Assembly: GCA_022866585.1 (NCBI GenBank)
Contig: JALHUP010000139.1
Coordinates: 1 to 5,198, forward strand
Length of the DNA stretch: 5,198 nt
Source: Candidatus Zixiibacteriota bacterium
GTDB taxonomy: Bacteria; Zixibacteria; MSB-5A5; SM1-73
Direction: 5' to 3'
Made by a program: the position numbers and the translations under genes. The notes under the pieces were generated by a model. That model was not told the origin of the DNA and made no database searches. It saw nothing but the letters and a program-made list of their open reading frames with translations. Numbering within the stretch: the first letter of the stretch is position 1; every line of letters starts with the position of its first letter. Shown here in pieces: positions 1-5,198 of this stretch.

Positions 1-2193
1 CGGGGTCCGGTTTTGGAGTTGGCTTTGCTCAAAATCAGAACTTCCAAATATCGTCCGCAGATTTTGGGTCTGTCTGCGGTTTTAAATGATGTGGATGAAT
101 TGTCATCCTGGTTAGGGTGCAAGCTTCTTTTGGAGAAATCAAGGCCGGTGGAGCTTTGGCAGGGGATACTTCTGGATGGAATTTTTTTCTACCGAAAACA
201 TAATTCAAAGGAGGAAGGAACCGAAGAATTAGTGAGATTGGATTCCGAAGAAGCACATCCAATTCTTTTTGCCAATGTGGAAAAATTGGTGAAAGATGGA
301 GAGCAGGTGTTGGTCTTTTTGAAAAGCAAATTCGATTCTGAAAATTGTGCCTCTCTTTTTTCAGAGAAAGTGACTCTCCCCCCTTGTCTGAATGCTATTG
401 ATGCTTTGTCGGATTTAGAGAATACCACCCTTAAACAAAAGTTGATAGAATGTCTTCAAAAAGGGATAGCTTTTCACAATGCTGACCTGACTTTTGACGA
501 AAGAAGGGTAGTTGAGTATTTTTATCTGCAAGGTGAGATCAGGGTTATCTTCTCCACCACCACCTTGTCCATGGGGGTGAACCTTCCCGCTAAGACGGTT
601 TTCATCGAGACTCAAAAATATCACTTGGGCGAATATTCAGGCAAGACGGTGATGTTACCTATAACTTTGAGCGAATATGAAAACATGTCTGGAAGGGCAG
701 GGAGATTTGGCTTGGAGAAAGATTTTGGCAGATCCATCCTGATTGCGGCGAACAAATTTCATTTCGATTCTTTGTGGGAAGGCTATATCGAGGGAGAGGA
801 AGAGGAGATCGTTTTCCAGTTAGATAAAAAGGATGTGGAAGATATAATCTTGGATTTGACCACGTCAAAAGCGGCCAAAAACATATCTCAGTTAGAACAA
901 ATTATCAAAGCCACTCCCAGTGGGAAGTCTATTTCCGATCCCGTCTTTGACGGCACTTTAGATGAAAAAATCAAAGAGTTAGTCCAGAATAAAATGCTTC
1001 TGACCACCGACAATGGGAAAATAGTTTCTGCCTCCAAGCTGGGGGCTTTGTGTGCTCTCAAGGGCATTTCTGTTCAAACCGGACTATCTCTAAAGGAGAA
1101 ATTAGATAAAACTTTGGATTTTGATTCTTTCAGTTGGTTTTATGATATTTTAGATACAAAGGATGGAGCGGAAATTTATATAAATGTTTTTCCTTTTGAG
1201 GAAGAAAGCAGAATTTATGAAGAGACATTAGTGCAAAGATATAAACAGAATCAACATACAAACAGGAAGATCAAAGGTCTTTCGGAAAGGGGAATCGGAT
1301 TTTCTCATAAGGAGACCCAGTTAGTAAAACTCTCCCTTCTTTTGTGTGATTGGATAACACCTCAGAATACTTTGGATTTAGAAAACAAATATCTTTGCCG
1401 ATTAGGCCAGATCGATCAGATCGGGAAAAAAGCAAGCTGGCTTTTGGATGCGGCTTGTGGAATCGCACGGGTTTTAAACTCAAATAAAAAATTAGTTAGT
1501 TTCTTAAAAAACCTCTCCCAGGAGGTGAATTTCGGGGTAGATCGACAGGGCTTGAAATTGGCGAAATTGAGGGTTCCCGGATTGGGCAGGGACTACATCT
1601 GGAACTTGGTAGAAAATGGTTTTTCCGATTTGAACAAAATAAAGGATACGAAAGTAAATGATTTGGAGAAATTCATACCGATCAGGGTGGCGGAAAGACT
1701 GAAAGAAAAAGTTCAAGATTCAAAATTCAAGATTCAAGATTCGACATTTGCGGTGAAAAAGGATAGAATTCAAAGTGGAAAAAGAGAGGGATTGGATTTG
1801 GTGATTGACGGATCGGCGGTGAAGGATAAGTTTTTGGTTTTGGTCAATGGAAAAAGAGTGATTCTTCCTGCCAAAAGTTTTAAATATTTGGTCAAGCTGA
1901 CCTGGGCGCTATTTTCCGCCAAAGGCGGATCCGCCTCCGGCGGAAAAAATGATGGTGGATGGATACATAAAAACGATTTCGAGCCAGGGGAAAATCAAAC
2001 CCGATATTTGCATAGATTGAAAAACCAGATAAAATCTTGTTTAGACTTGAGTCAAACTCTTTTTGAAAATAATCGCTTAGGGTCTTATCGTTTGACTATC
2101 CCGAAACAAAGGATAAAACTAAATCAGGATGCGCTTTTGAAGAATCCGGATGTGGAGATAAAGAAGATGGCGGAGGAGATGGTCAATGGATGA
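1..2193 (+). CDS. Ski2/Hel308-like superfamily 2 helicase with C-terminal HhH and winged-helix domains (5' end outside window)
   Basis: ATP-dependent nucleic-acid helicase of the Ski2/Hel308 type, presumably acting on DNA or RNA in the cytoplasm. The frame is open to the left edge and starts with RGPVLE, a conserved stretch just before motif III, so Walker A and the DExH box lie upstream. Counting from the codon at 13: motif III region LGLSAVLND (18-26, with V where SAT is usual), motif IV-like VLVFLKSK (99-106), FHNADLTFDERR (154-165, matching the family's HHAGL box), motif V STTTLSMGVNLPA (181-193), and motif VI MSGRAGRFG (225-233). Next come a winged-helix/ratchet-like region (about 270-500), a helix-hairpin-helix with VPGLGRDYI (about 516-566), a low-complexity linker (567-592), and a terminal domain (about 595-705) resembling the OmpR/PhoB winged helix: VNGKRVILP, RYLHRLKNQI, GSYRLTIP. 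The helicase assignment is firm. The terminal-domain assignment rests on pattern only. Substrate and pathway are unknown. A mobile cassette follows directly after the stop codon. Confidence 0.9.
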   Translation, partial: RGPVLELALLKIRTSKYRPQILGLSAVLNDVDELSSWLGCKLLLEKSRPVELWQGILLDGIFFYRKHNSKEEGTEELVRLDSEEAHPILFANVEKLVKDGEQVLVFLKSKFDSENCASLFSEKVTLPPCLNAIDALSDLENTTLKQKLIECLQKGIAFHNADLTFDERRVVEYFYLQGEIRVIFSTTTLSMGVNLPAKTVFIETQKYHLGEYSGKTVMLPITLSEYENMSGRAGRFGLEKDFGRSILIAANKFHFDSLWEGYIEGEEEEIVFQLDKKDVEDIILDLTTSKAAKNISQLEQIIKATPSGKSISDPVFDGTLDEKIKELVQNKMLLTTDNGKIVSASKLGALCALKGISVQTGLSLKEKLDKTLDFDSFSWFYDILDTKDGAEIYINVFPFEEESRIYEETLVQRYKQNQHTNRKIKGLSERGIGFSHKETQLVKLSLLLCDWITPQNTLDLENKYLCRLGQIDQIGKKASWLLDAACGIARVLNSNKKLVSFLKNLSQEVNFGVDRQGLKLAKLRVPGLGRDYIWNLVENGFSDLNKIKDTKVNDLEKFIPIRVAERLKEKVQDSKFKIQDSTFAVKKDRIQSGKREGLDLVIDGSAVKDKFLVLVNGKRVILPAKSFKYLVKLTWALFSAKGGSASGGKNDGGWIHKNDFEPGENQTRYLHRLKNQIKSCLDLSQTLFENNRLGSYRLTIPKQRIKLNQDALLKNPDVEIKKMAEEMVNG
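1712..1742 (+). repeat. Heptamer tandem repeat inside the helicase linker
   Basis: Four consecutive copies of TTCAARA (TTCAAGA, TTCAAAA, TTCAAGA, TTCAAGA; 1712-1739) are followed by a partial TTC. They encode the low-complexity QDSKFKIQDST stretch between the helix-hairpin-helix and the terminal winged-helix domain. The unit is 7 bp, so gain or loss of one copy would shift the reading frame and remove the terminal domain. Whether it actually varies cannot be seen from one sequence. Confidence 0.85.
1912..1947. repeat. 36-bp palindromic repeat inserted in frame in the helicase gene
   Basis: This is a near-perfect palindrome centred on GGATCC (1927-1932). It consists of two hairpins, CCGCC-AAA-GGCGG and CCGCC-TCC-GGCGG, between outer TTTT and AAAA arms. 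The only non-palindromic bases are the two 3-nt loops. It starts on a codon boundary and spans exactly 12 codons, encoding FSAKGGSASGGK, a Gly/Ser-rich stretch unlike its surroundings. It lies within the terminal winged-helix-like domain, probably in a loop. Its form suggests a dispersed palindromic element that inserted without breaking the frame, comparable in principle to the Rickettsia palindromic elements. Copies elsewhere in the genome cannot be checked here. Confidence 0.8.
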
Positions 2194-2201
2194 AACGGAT
2201 G
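2194..2201 (+). repeat. Left target-site duplication (AACGGATG)
   Basis: The 8-bp sequence AACGGATG abuts the left terminal inverted repeat and recurs exactly at 4820-4827, abutting the right one. It begins at the base directly after the helicase stop codon TGA (2191-2193). CGGATG-like motifs are locally frequent, so part of the match could be chance. The exact position at both ends argues for a true duplication. Confidence 0.82.
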
Positions 2202-2217
2202 GGTAGTGTCCTAATTT
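2202..2217 (+). repeat. Left terminal inverted repeat
   Basis: GGTAGTGTCCTAATTT is the exact reverse complement of 4804-4819. The match stops after 16 bp, with only scattered identities beyond (GAATTTGAT against AACTTTTTT). The GG start and abrupt end are typical of transposon ends. Confidence 0.9.
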
Positions 2218-2242
2218 GAATTTGATATAAAATAAAAACAAC

Positions 2243-2271
2243 TTGACAAAGATGTTTAACAGGTTATTTTA
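2243..2271 (+). promoter_or_regulatory. Putative promoter of the restriction-modification gene
   Basis: A consensus -35 box TTGACA (2243-2248) is followed by AT-rich DNA. Possible -10 hexamers are TATTTT (2265-2270, spacing 16) or ATTTTA (2266-2271, spacing 17). The better-looking TATTAT (2270-2275) would need an over-long 21-bp spacer. The site is inside the element, 26 bp in from the left inverted repeat, so the cargo would carry its own promoter and be expressed wherever the element lands. The -35 is convincing and the -10 is uncertain. Confidence 0.5.
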
Positions 2272-2311
2272 TTATAGACTGTAGGAAACACAAAAAGAAA
2301 TACAAAAACTT

Positions 2312-4612
2312 ATGTATACCGAACGAAAAGAAGCATCGGTAACCTATTCAATAATAACCCAATTAGAAAATTTAGGTTGGATTATTGATGAAAAAGACCC
2401 AAATTGCAATGTAACTCAACAAAGAGCCAAAACCGTAGAACAGACCAAATTACTGCGTAATAAATTCCCCGATTTCGTCTTATATCGAAAAGCCACAAAC
2501 ATTCCAATAGGAATTATTGAGGCAAAAAAGCCAAAAAAGTCTCTCACGGAGGCATTAAATGAAGCGAAGGAAAAATACGCAAAGCCATTGAAGGCTCCGC
2601 TTGTTTTTGCATATAATGATACGTATGTCGAAACATATCATATTTATCAGGGACGTCCATTAAAAATTGATGGAGAGGATGTAAGACAATTCATAGACCA
2701 TTATACTGCTTTGAGGTTTGTTGAAGAGGGTGCAGAGATATTCTCCGCCCCTAAAAATATTCAACATTCAAGAGAGCAATTAATAAAGATATTTAAAAGA
2801 GCTGCTGACTTTCTTAGGGAAGCGGGTATACAAGCAGGAGGAGAAAGATTTGGGGTATTCTCTGATATATTGTTTCTGAAGATTATGGATGAAGTTTGCG
2901 AGCTAAAAGAACACGCTAGAGAAAAACCCCCAATCCCAATTGTATATAGATGGAAGCATTTTGAAAGTATGAATGCTTCTGACCTCCACATTTATATGAG
3001 AGATTCTATTTGGGGCTATATGAATAAAAAGTATGGTTCTATCTTTAGTGATTCACTTCTTATTAATTCTCCAGAGATTCTTAAAGATATTGTAACGGAA
3101 CTGTCTAATCTTAATTTGATTTCTACTCAGACTGATGTAAAGGGGGATGCTTTTGAATACTTCCTTAAAAATGCTTATCAAGGAATTAAAATAAAAGATT
3201 TAGGAGAATATTTTACACCGAGAAATATTGTTGCAACAATGGTAAGTATGGTTGACCCCAAATTTGGTGAAAAGATATACGACCCATTTTGTGGAACAGG
3301 GGGATTTCTTATTAAGGCCTTTAAATATCTTGAAGTTAGAACAAAACTTGACAAAGAAAGAGAAGAAATTTTGACGAATGAAACTATATATGGTTCAGAG
3401 ATAACTACAAATGCTCGTATCGCTAAAATGAATATGATTCTTGCTGGAGATGGTCATACCAATATTCAAAGATTGGATAGTCTTGCTAATCCAAGAAACG
3501 GAGAATTTGATATTGTTTTAACTAATCCGCCTTTTTCACAAAAGACCAGATACGGGAATTTATATTCTGTTCCCTCTAAAGATGGGGATGCTACTTGTAT
3601 TATACATTGCTTTGATAGTTTGAATAATAATGGGCGTGCCGCTATTGTCGTGAAAGAGGATTTTCTTACTGAAGGGGGCGATATTGGAAAAGTAAGAAAA
3701 TATATAATGGAAAAAGCAAAGAATTTTTCAGTCGTATCACTTCCCCGTCGTATTTTTGAGCCGTATTCAGCAGCAAAAACCAGCATTATTTACTTTGAGA
3801 AAGATGGCAAAAGAAAAACAACCTTTTTCTATGCCATTAAAAATGTAGGGTATACTTTGGGTCCCAGAAGAAAAGATATTAAGGACAACGATATCCCACT
3901 CGCTCTGGATGCCTTTAAAGAAGAAAAAAAATCAGAAAACATAGATTCTTGTGTTGTAGATAATTCCTTGATATGCGAAGAGAGATTTCAAAAGAATTAT
4001 TCTTTATGGCTATATGATTATTTTGAAATAACCCCCAAAACTCCTTATAACCTTGCTTACTTGGGAAACTATATAGAAGAAAGAAAAGAGAAAACATTTC
4101 CAAGAGAACATCCAGATGAAGAATTCGTTATTTTAGGGGTTGATTATATACGAGGGTGTTATGTCAATGATATTTTATTGGGTTCCCGAATAAATCAGGC
4201 TTATAAACAAGTTTTTACTGGCGACATAGTTTATAATCCACACAGAGTTAATATCGGTTCAATTGGACTTGTAACTCCACACTTTAATCGTGGATATGTG
4301 AGTAATATATATGTGGTATTTCGCTCTATAAATGACAAAGTGCCACCAAGCTATATATGGGCTTTATTAAAATCTAATACTTATAGGAAAATAATACAGG
4401 CATATGATTCAAAACATGGGGCTGTTAGGCCTAACCTGGTTTATAAACAGTTATGTCGTATTCTTATTCCGATTTTACCTAAGCCTAAACTGGACGAATT
4501 TATGAAAAAACAGGAAGGCCTTAATGAACTTATGGAAGAAATAGAAAACAAACAAGAATCTATTTTTAAATTTGCTGATGGACTTATATCAATTGAAAAC
4601 AAGATAGACTAG
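2312..4612 (+). CDS. Single-chain type IIG/type I-like restriction-modification protein (nuclease-methyltransferase-specificity fusion)
   Basis: Predicted to methylate adenine (N6) in a specific DNA sequence using S-adenosylmethionine, and to cut unmodified DNA. Domain 1 (about 1-135) resembles the HsdR N-terminal nuclease: PDF at 53-55, then IEAKKP at 69-74, giving a PD-X15-EXK site (D54, E70, K72). Domain 2 (about 150-545) is HsdM-like: GEYFTPRNIV (298-307), SAM-binding DPFCGTGGF (324-332) and catalytic NPPF (405-408). Domain 3 (about 560-720) is one HsdS-like target-recognition domain, followed by a helical, probably coiled-coil tail (725-758). All key motifs are intact. No SF2 motor is present, so it is not a classical type I enzyme. 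At 766 aa it is compact for type IIG. ATG 2312 is the first start after an in-frame TAG at 2282. No clear Shine-Dalgarno sequence precedes it. It is the only gene in the mobile cassette. The target sequence cannot be deduced; restriction activity is inferred. Confidence 0.88.
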   Translation: MYTERKEASVTYSIITQLENLGWIIDEKDPNCNVTQQRAKTVEQTKLLRNKFPDFVLYRKATNIPIGIIEAKKPKKSLTEALNEAKEKYAKPLKAPLVFAYNDTYVETYHIYQGRPLKIDGEDVRQFIDHYTALRFVEEGAEIFSAPKNIQHSREQLIKIFKRAADFLREAGIQAGGERFGVFSDILFLKIMDEVCELKEHAREKPPIPIVYRWKHFESMNASDLHIYMRDSIWGYMNKKYGSIFSDSLLINSPEILKDIVTELSNLNLISTQTDVKGDAFEYFLKNAYQGIKIKDLGEYFTPRNIVATMVSMVDPKFGEKIYDPFCGTGGFLIKAFKYLEVRTKLDKEREEILTNETIYGSEITTNARIAKMNMILAGDGHTNIQRLDSLANPRNGEFDIVLTNPPFSQKTRYGNLYSVPSKDGDATCIIHCFDSLNNNGRAAIVVKEDFLTEGGDIGKVRKYIMEKAKNFSVVSLPRRIFEPYSAAKTSIIYFEKDGKRKTTFFYAIKNVGYTLGPRRKDIKDNDIPLALDAFKEEKKSENIDSCVVDNSLICEERFQKNYSLWLYDYFEITPKTPYNLAYLGNYIEERKEKTFPREHPDEEFVILGVDYIRGCYVNDILLGSRINQAYKQVFTGDIVYNPHRVNIGSIGLVTPHFNRGYVSNIYVVFRSINDKVPPSYIWALLKSNTYRKIIQAYDSKHGAVRPNLVYKQLCRILIPILPKPKLDEFMKKQEGLNELMEEIENKQESIFKFADGLISIENKID

Positions 4613-4803
4613 AAGAAATTATCATCTCTTTAATTTTCTCTTAATACTTCATTCCGGTTAGCCCCTGCCTTTCTTTCAACTCCACACAAGAGCTAAAATT
4701 TCTTACTTTCGCTGTAAAGTCAGCTATCTACCAATCCATCATTGGAAAATAAACAAGCGAGGGGTTTTATCAAGGAAAAAATGAAGGGGCAGGCAAAAAA
4801 GTT
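4613..4803. other. Non-coding right arm of the mobile cassette
   Basis: About 190 bp separate the stop codon from the right inverted repeat. I see no open frame of note, no transposase remnant I can recognise, and no hairpin followed by a T-run that would make a clear terminator. A small perfect hairpin, CCAAT-ccatc-ATTGG, sits at 4731-4745. The stretch may hold a transposase-binding subterminal region or be decayed sequence. Confidence 0.5.
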
Positions 4804-4819
4804 AAATTAGGACACTACC
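4804..4819 (-). repeat. Right terminal inverted repeat
   Basis: AAATTAGGACACTACC is the exact reverse complement of the left end at 2202-2217, and it is followed at once by the second AACGGATG. It defines the right boundary of the cassette. Confidence 0.9.
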
Positions 4820-4827
4820 AACGGATG
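4820..4827 (+). repeat. Right target-site duplication (AACGGATG)
   Basis: This is an exact copy of 2194-2201. Removing the cassette and one copy would rejoin the helicase stop codon to AACGGATGGAGTGGATG, a continuous stretch of GGATG-type repeat, which makes a plausible empty site. Confidence 0.82.
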
Positions 4828-4848
4828 GAGTGGATGTATAATACGTCC

Positions 4849-4880
4849 GCAGTCGGCAGTCCTTCGACTGCGCTCAGGAC
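4849..4880. repeat. Overlapping inverted repeats (CTTCGACTGCGCTCAGGAC-type element)
   Basis: Two overlapping inverted repeats are visible. GCAGTCG (4849-4855) pairs with CGACTGC (4865-4871), and GTCCT (4859-4863) pairs with AGGAC (4876-4880). The second resembles the short CCTTCGAC...GCTCAGG repeats dispersed through many bacterial genomes. I recall that resemblance from general experience and have not searched it. The function is unknown, possibly RNA hairpins at transcript ends. Confidence 0.6.
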
Positions 4881-4910
4881 AAGTCCGTCGTCCGCCGCTA
4901 AGAATTGGTC

Positions 4911-4940
4911 AACGGATTAAGCGGATGAAACGGATGGATG
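4911..4940 (+). repeat. Degenerate AACGGATG tandem repeat
   Basis: Successive units read AACGGATT, AAGCGGATG, AAACGGATG and GATG. The same pattern, preceded by GGTCAA, occurs across the helicase stop codon (2181-2201: GGTCAA, then TGGATG, AAACGGATG). The helicase 3' end, the target duplication and this array therefore share one repeat family. Confidence 0.6.
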
Positions 4941-4943
4941 TAG

Positions 4944-4969
4944 CGGGCAGACGCTCGCCCGTAAGGGCG
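4944..4969. repeat. Competing hairpins (CGGGC/GCCCG and CGCCC/GGGCG)
   Basis: CGGGC (4944-4948) can pair with GCCCG (4957-4961), while CGCCC (4956-4960) can pair with GGGCG (4965-4969) around a GTAA loop. The two stems are mutually exclusive. With no gene directly downstream, a repeat element is more likely than a switch. Confidence 0.45.
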
Positions 4970-5000
4970 GAAAACTTCAGCCGTGGATTGGAATGCTTTT

Positions 5001-5020
5001 TGAAAGACAAAAGGCTTTCA
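5001..5020. repeat. Small inverted repeat (TGAAAG/CTTTCA)
   Basis: TGAAAG (5001-5006) and CTTTCA (5015-5020) form a 6-bp stem around an 8-nt loop, four bases before a second and stronger hairpin. Together they look like parts of one structured repeat. Confidence 0.4.
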
Positions 5021-5024
5021 TCTA

Positions 5025-5042
5025 GTTCAGCTAAAGCTGAAC
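5025..5042. repeat. Perfect 8-bp hairpin (GTTCAGCT-AA-AGCTGAAC)
   Basis: An 18-bp near-continuous palindrome with an AA centre. No T-run follows on either strand, so it is not a standard intrinsic terminator. It is probably part of a dispersed repeat. Confidence 0.6.
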
Positions 5043-5098
5043 ACTCCAGATTTTGCCCTCTAAGCAGGACCTTAATTTTCCAACGGGCAGGTCTGAAT

Positions 5099-5159
5099 TA
5101 CCGTATCGAGTTATAGTCGAACAACTTCTAAATTATGGCTTGACAAAACCGATACGGTA
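5099..5159. promoter_or_regulatory. Possible operator pair: 10-bp inverted repeat around a promoter
   Basis: TACCGTATCG (5099-5108) and CGATACGGTA (5150-5159) are perfect inverted copies 41 bp apart. The right copy lies between the proposed -35 and -10 boxes of the promoter at 5140-5168, a common position for a repressor site. The left copy lies just upstream, where it could support looping or cooperative binding. The repressor and regulated gene are outside the window. Confidence 0.45.
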
Positions 5160-5168
5160 TATTAATCT
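5140..5168 (+). promoter_or_regulatory. Putative promoter for a gene beyond the right edge
   Basis: A consensus TTGACA (5140-5145) is followed by 17 bp and TAATCT (5163-5168), a weak -10. The nearby TATATT (5158-5163) is too close to the -35 to pair with it. A rightward transcript would run off the window. No start codon can be assigned in the last 30 bases. Confidence 0.45.
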
Positions 5169-5198
5169 AATCAAAGAGAGCTTGTTTTTTTCCGTTGC

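Larger units (their letters stand above)
2202..4819. mobile_element. Transposase-less mobile cassette (2,618 bp) carrying a restriction-modification gene
   Basis: The element is bounded by perfect 16-bp inverted repeats (GGTAGTGTCCTAATTT at the left, its reverse complement at the right) and flanked by an 8-bp direct duplication. It contains one promoter-like site, one 766-aa restriction-modification gene and about 190 bp of non-coding DNA, with no transposase or recombinase. It is AT-richer to the eye than both flanks. An 8-bp duplication occurs in several insertion-sequence families, including IS1595 and IS256. I cannot assign these ends to a family. The closest described concept is the mobile insertion cassette of the Bacillus cereus group, where IS ends carry cargo and the transposase acts in trans. 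Confidence 0.85.
4828..5139. other. Gene-poor, repeat-rich flank
   Basis: About 310 bp with no gene I can support. It is visibly more GC-rich than the cassette and is packed with small inverted repeats (4849-4880, 4944-4969, 5001-5020, 5025-5042) and a degenerate CGGATG array (4911-4940). It was probably the intergenic region downstream of the helicase before the cassette inserted. An open frame at 4925-5116 runs across these repeats and does not look like a protein gene. Confidence 0.6.

Noticed and set aside
3466..3786. 106-residue open frame on the - strand
   Set aside because: It lies wholly antisense to the methyltransferase domain, whose motifs are intact in the other frame, so it is a shadow.
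2312..4612. Reading the gene as a plain HsdM subunit of a classical type I system
   Set aside because: The protein also carries an N-terminal PD-(D/E)XK domain and a C-terminal recognition domain, and no hsdR or hsdS gene is present beside it.
4659..4795. GCCCCTGCC and GGGGCAGGC as a long stem within the cassette's right arm
   Set aside because: Only 6 bp (GCCCCT with AGGGGC) truly pair. The remainder is similar by eye but not complementary, and the loop would exceed 100 nt.
4925..5116. 63-residue open frame on the + strand
   Set aside because: It begins inside the CGGATG array, runs through three hairpin repeats, has no ribosome binding site, and its Arg/Ser-rich translation resembles no family I know.
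5140..5198. T-run near the right edge as an intrinsic terminator
   Set aside because: No adequate stem precedes the T-run at about 5184-5191, and the adjacent sequence fits a promoter better.
1..5198. CRISPR array, tRNA or rRNA genes
   Set aside because: No regularly spaced direct repeats with unique spacers and no tRNA-like or rRNA-like sequence were seen on either strand.

Overview
The window is bacterial DNA. The evidence is TTGACA-type promoter motifs, bacterial-style short palindromic repeats, and a type IIG/type I-like restriction-modification gene. I cannot name the organism. The Ski2/Hel308-like helicase and the many small dispersed palindromes are typical of poorly characterised environmental lineages, but that is an impression and not a taxonomic call.

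Layout. (1) Positions 1-2193 hold the 3' part of a large Ski2/Hel308-like superfamily 2 helicase gene whose start lies left of the window. It ends in a helix-hairpin-helix domain followed by an OmpR/PhoB-like winged-helix domain. Two repeats sit inside its coding sequence: a heptamer tandem array and a 36-bp near-perfect palindrome exactly 12 codons long. (2) Positions 2202-4819 form a discrete 2,618-bp insertion with perfect 16-bp terminal inverted repeats, flanked by a perfect 8-bp target duplication (AACGGATG). (3) The insertion encodes no transposase. Its only gene (2312-4612) is a 766-aa single-chain restriction-modification protein with an HsdR-N-like PD-(D/E)XK nuclease domain, an HsdM-like N6-adenine methyltransferase domain and one HsdS-like target-recognition domain. 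(4) Positions 4820-5198 are a gene-poor flank rich in small hairpins and CGGATG-type repeats. It ends in a promoter-like sequence with an inverted repeat that may be an operator for a gene beyond the right edge.

Interpretation. The central element looks like a mobile insertion cassette: transposon ends plus cargo, with no transposase, presumably moved in trans by a related transposase elsewhere. Its cargo is a complete one-gene restriction-modification system. It landed directly after the helicase stop codon, so the helicase reading frame is intact. The insertion is AT-richer to the eye than both flanks, which fits acquisition from elsewhere. This transposase-less, single-gene restriction-modification cassette is the most notable feature of the window.
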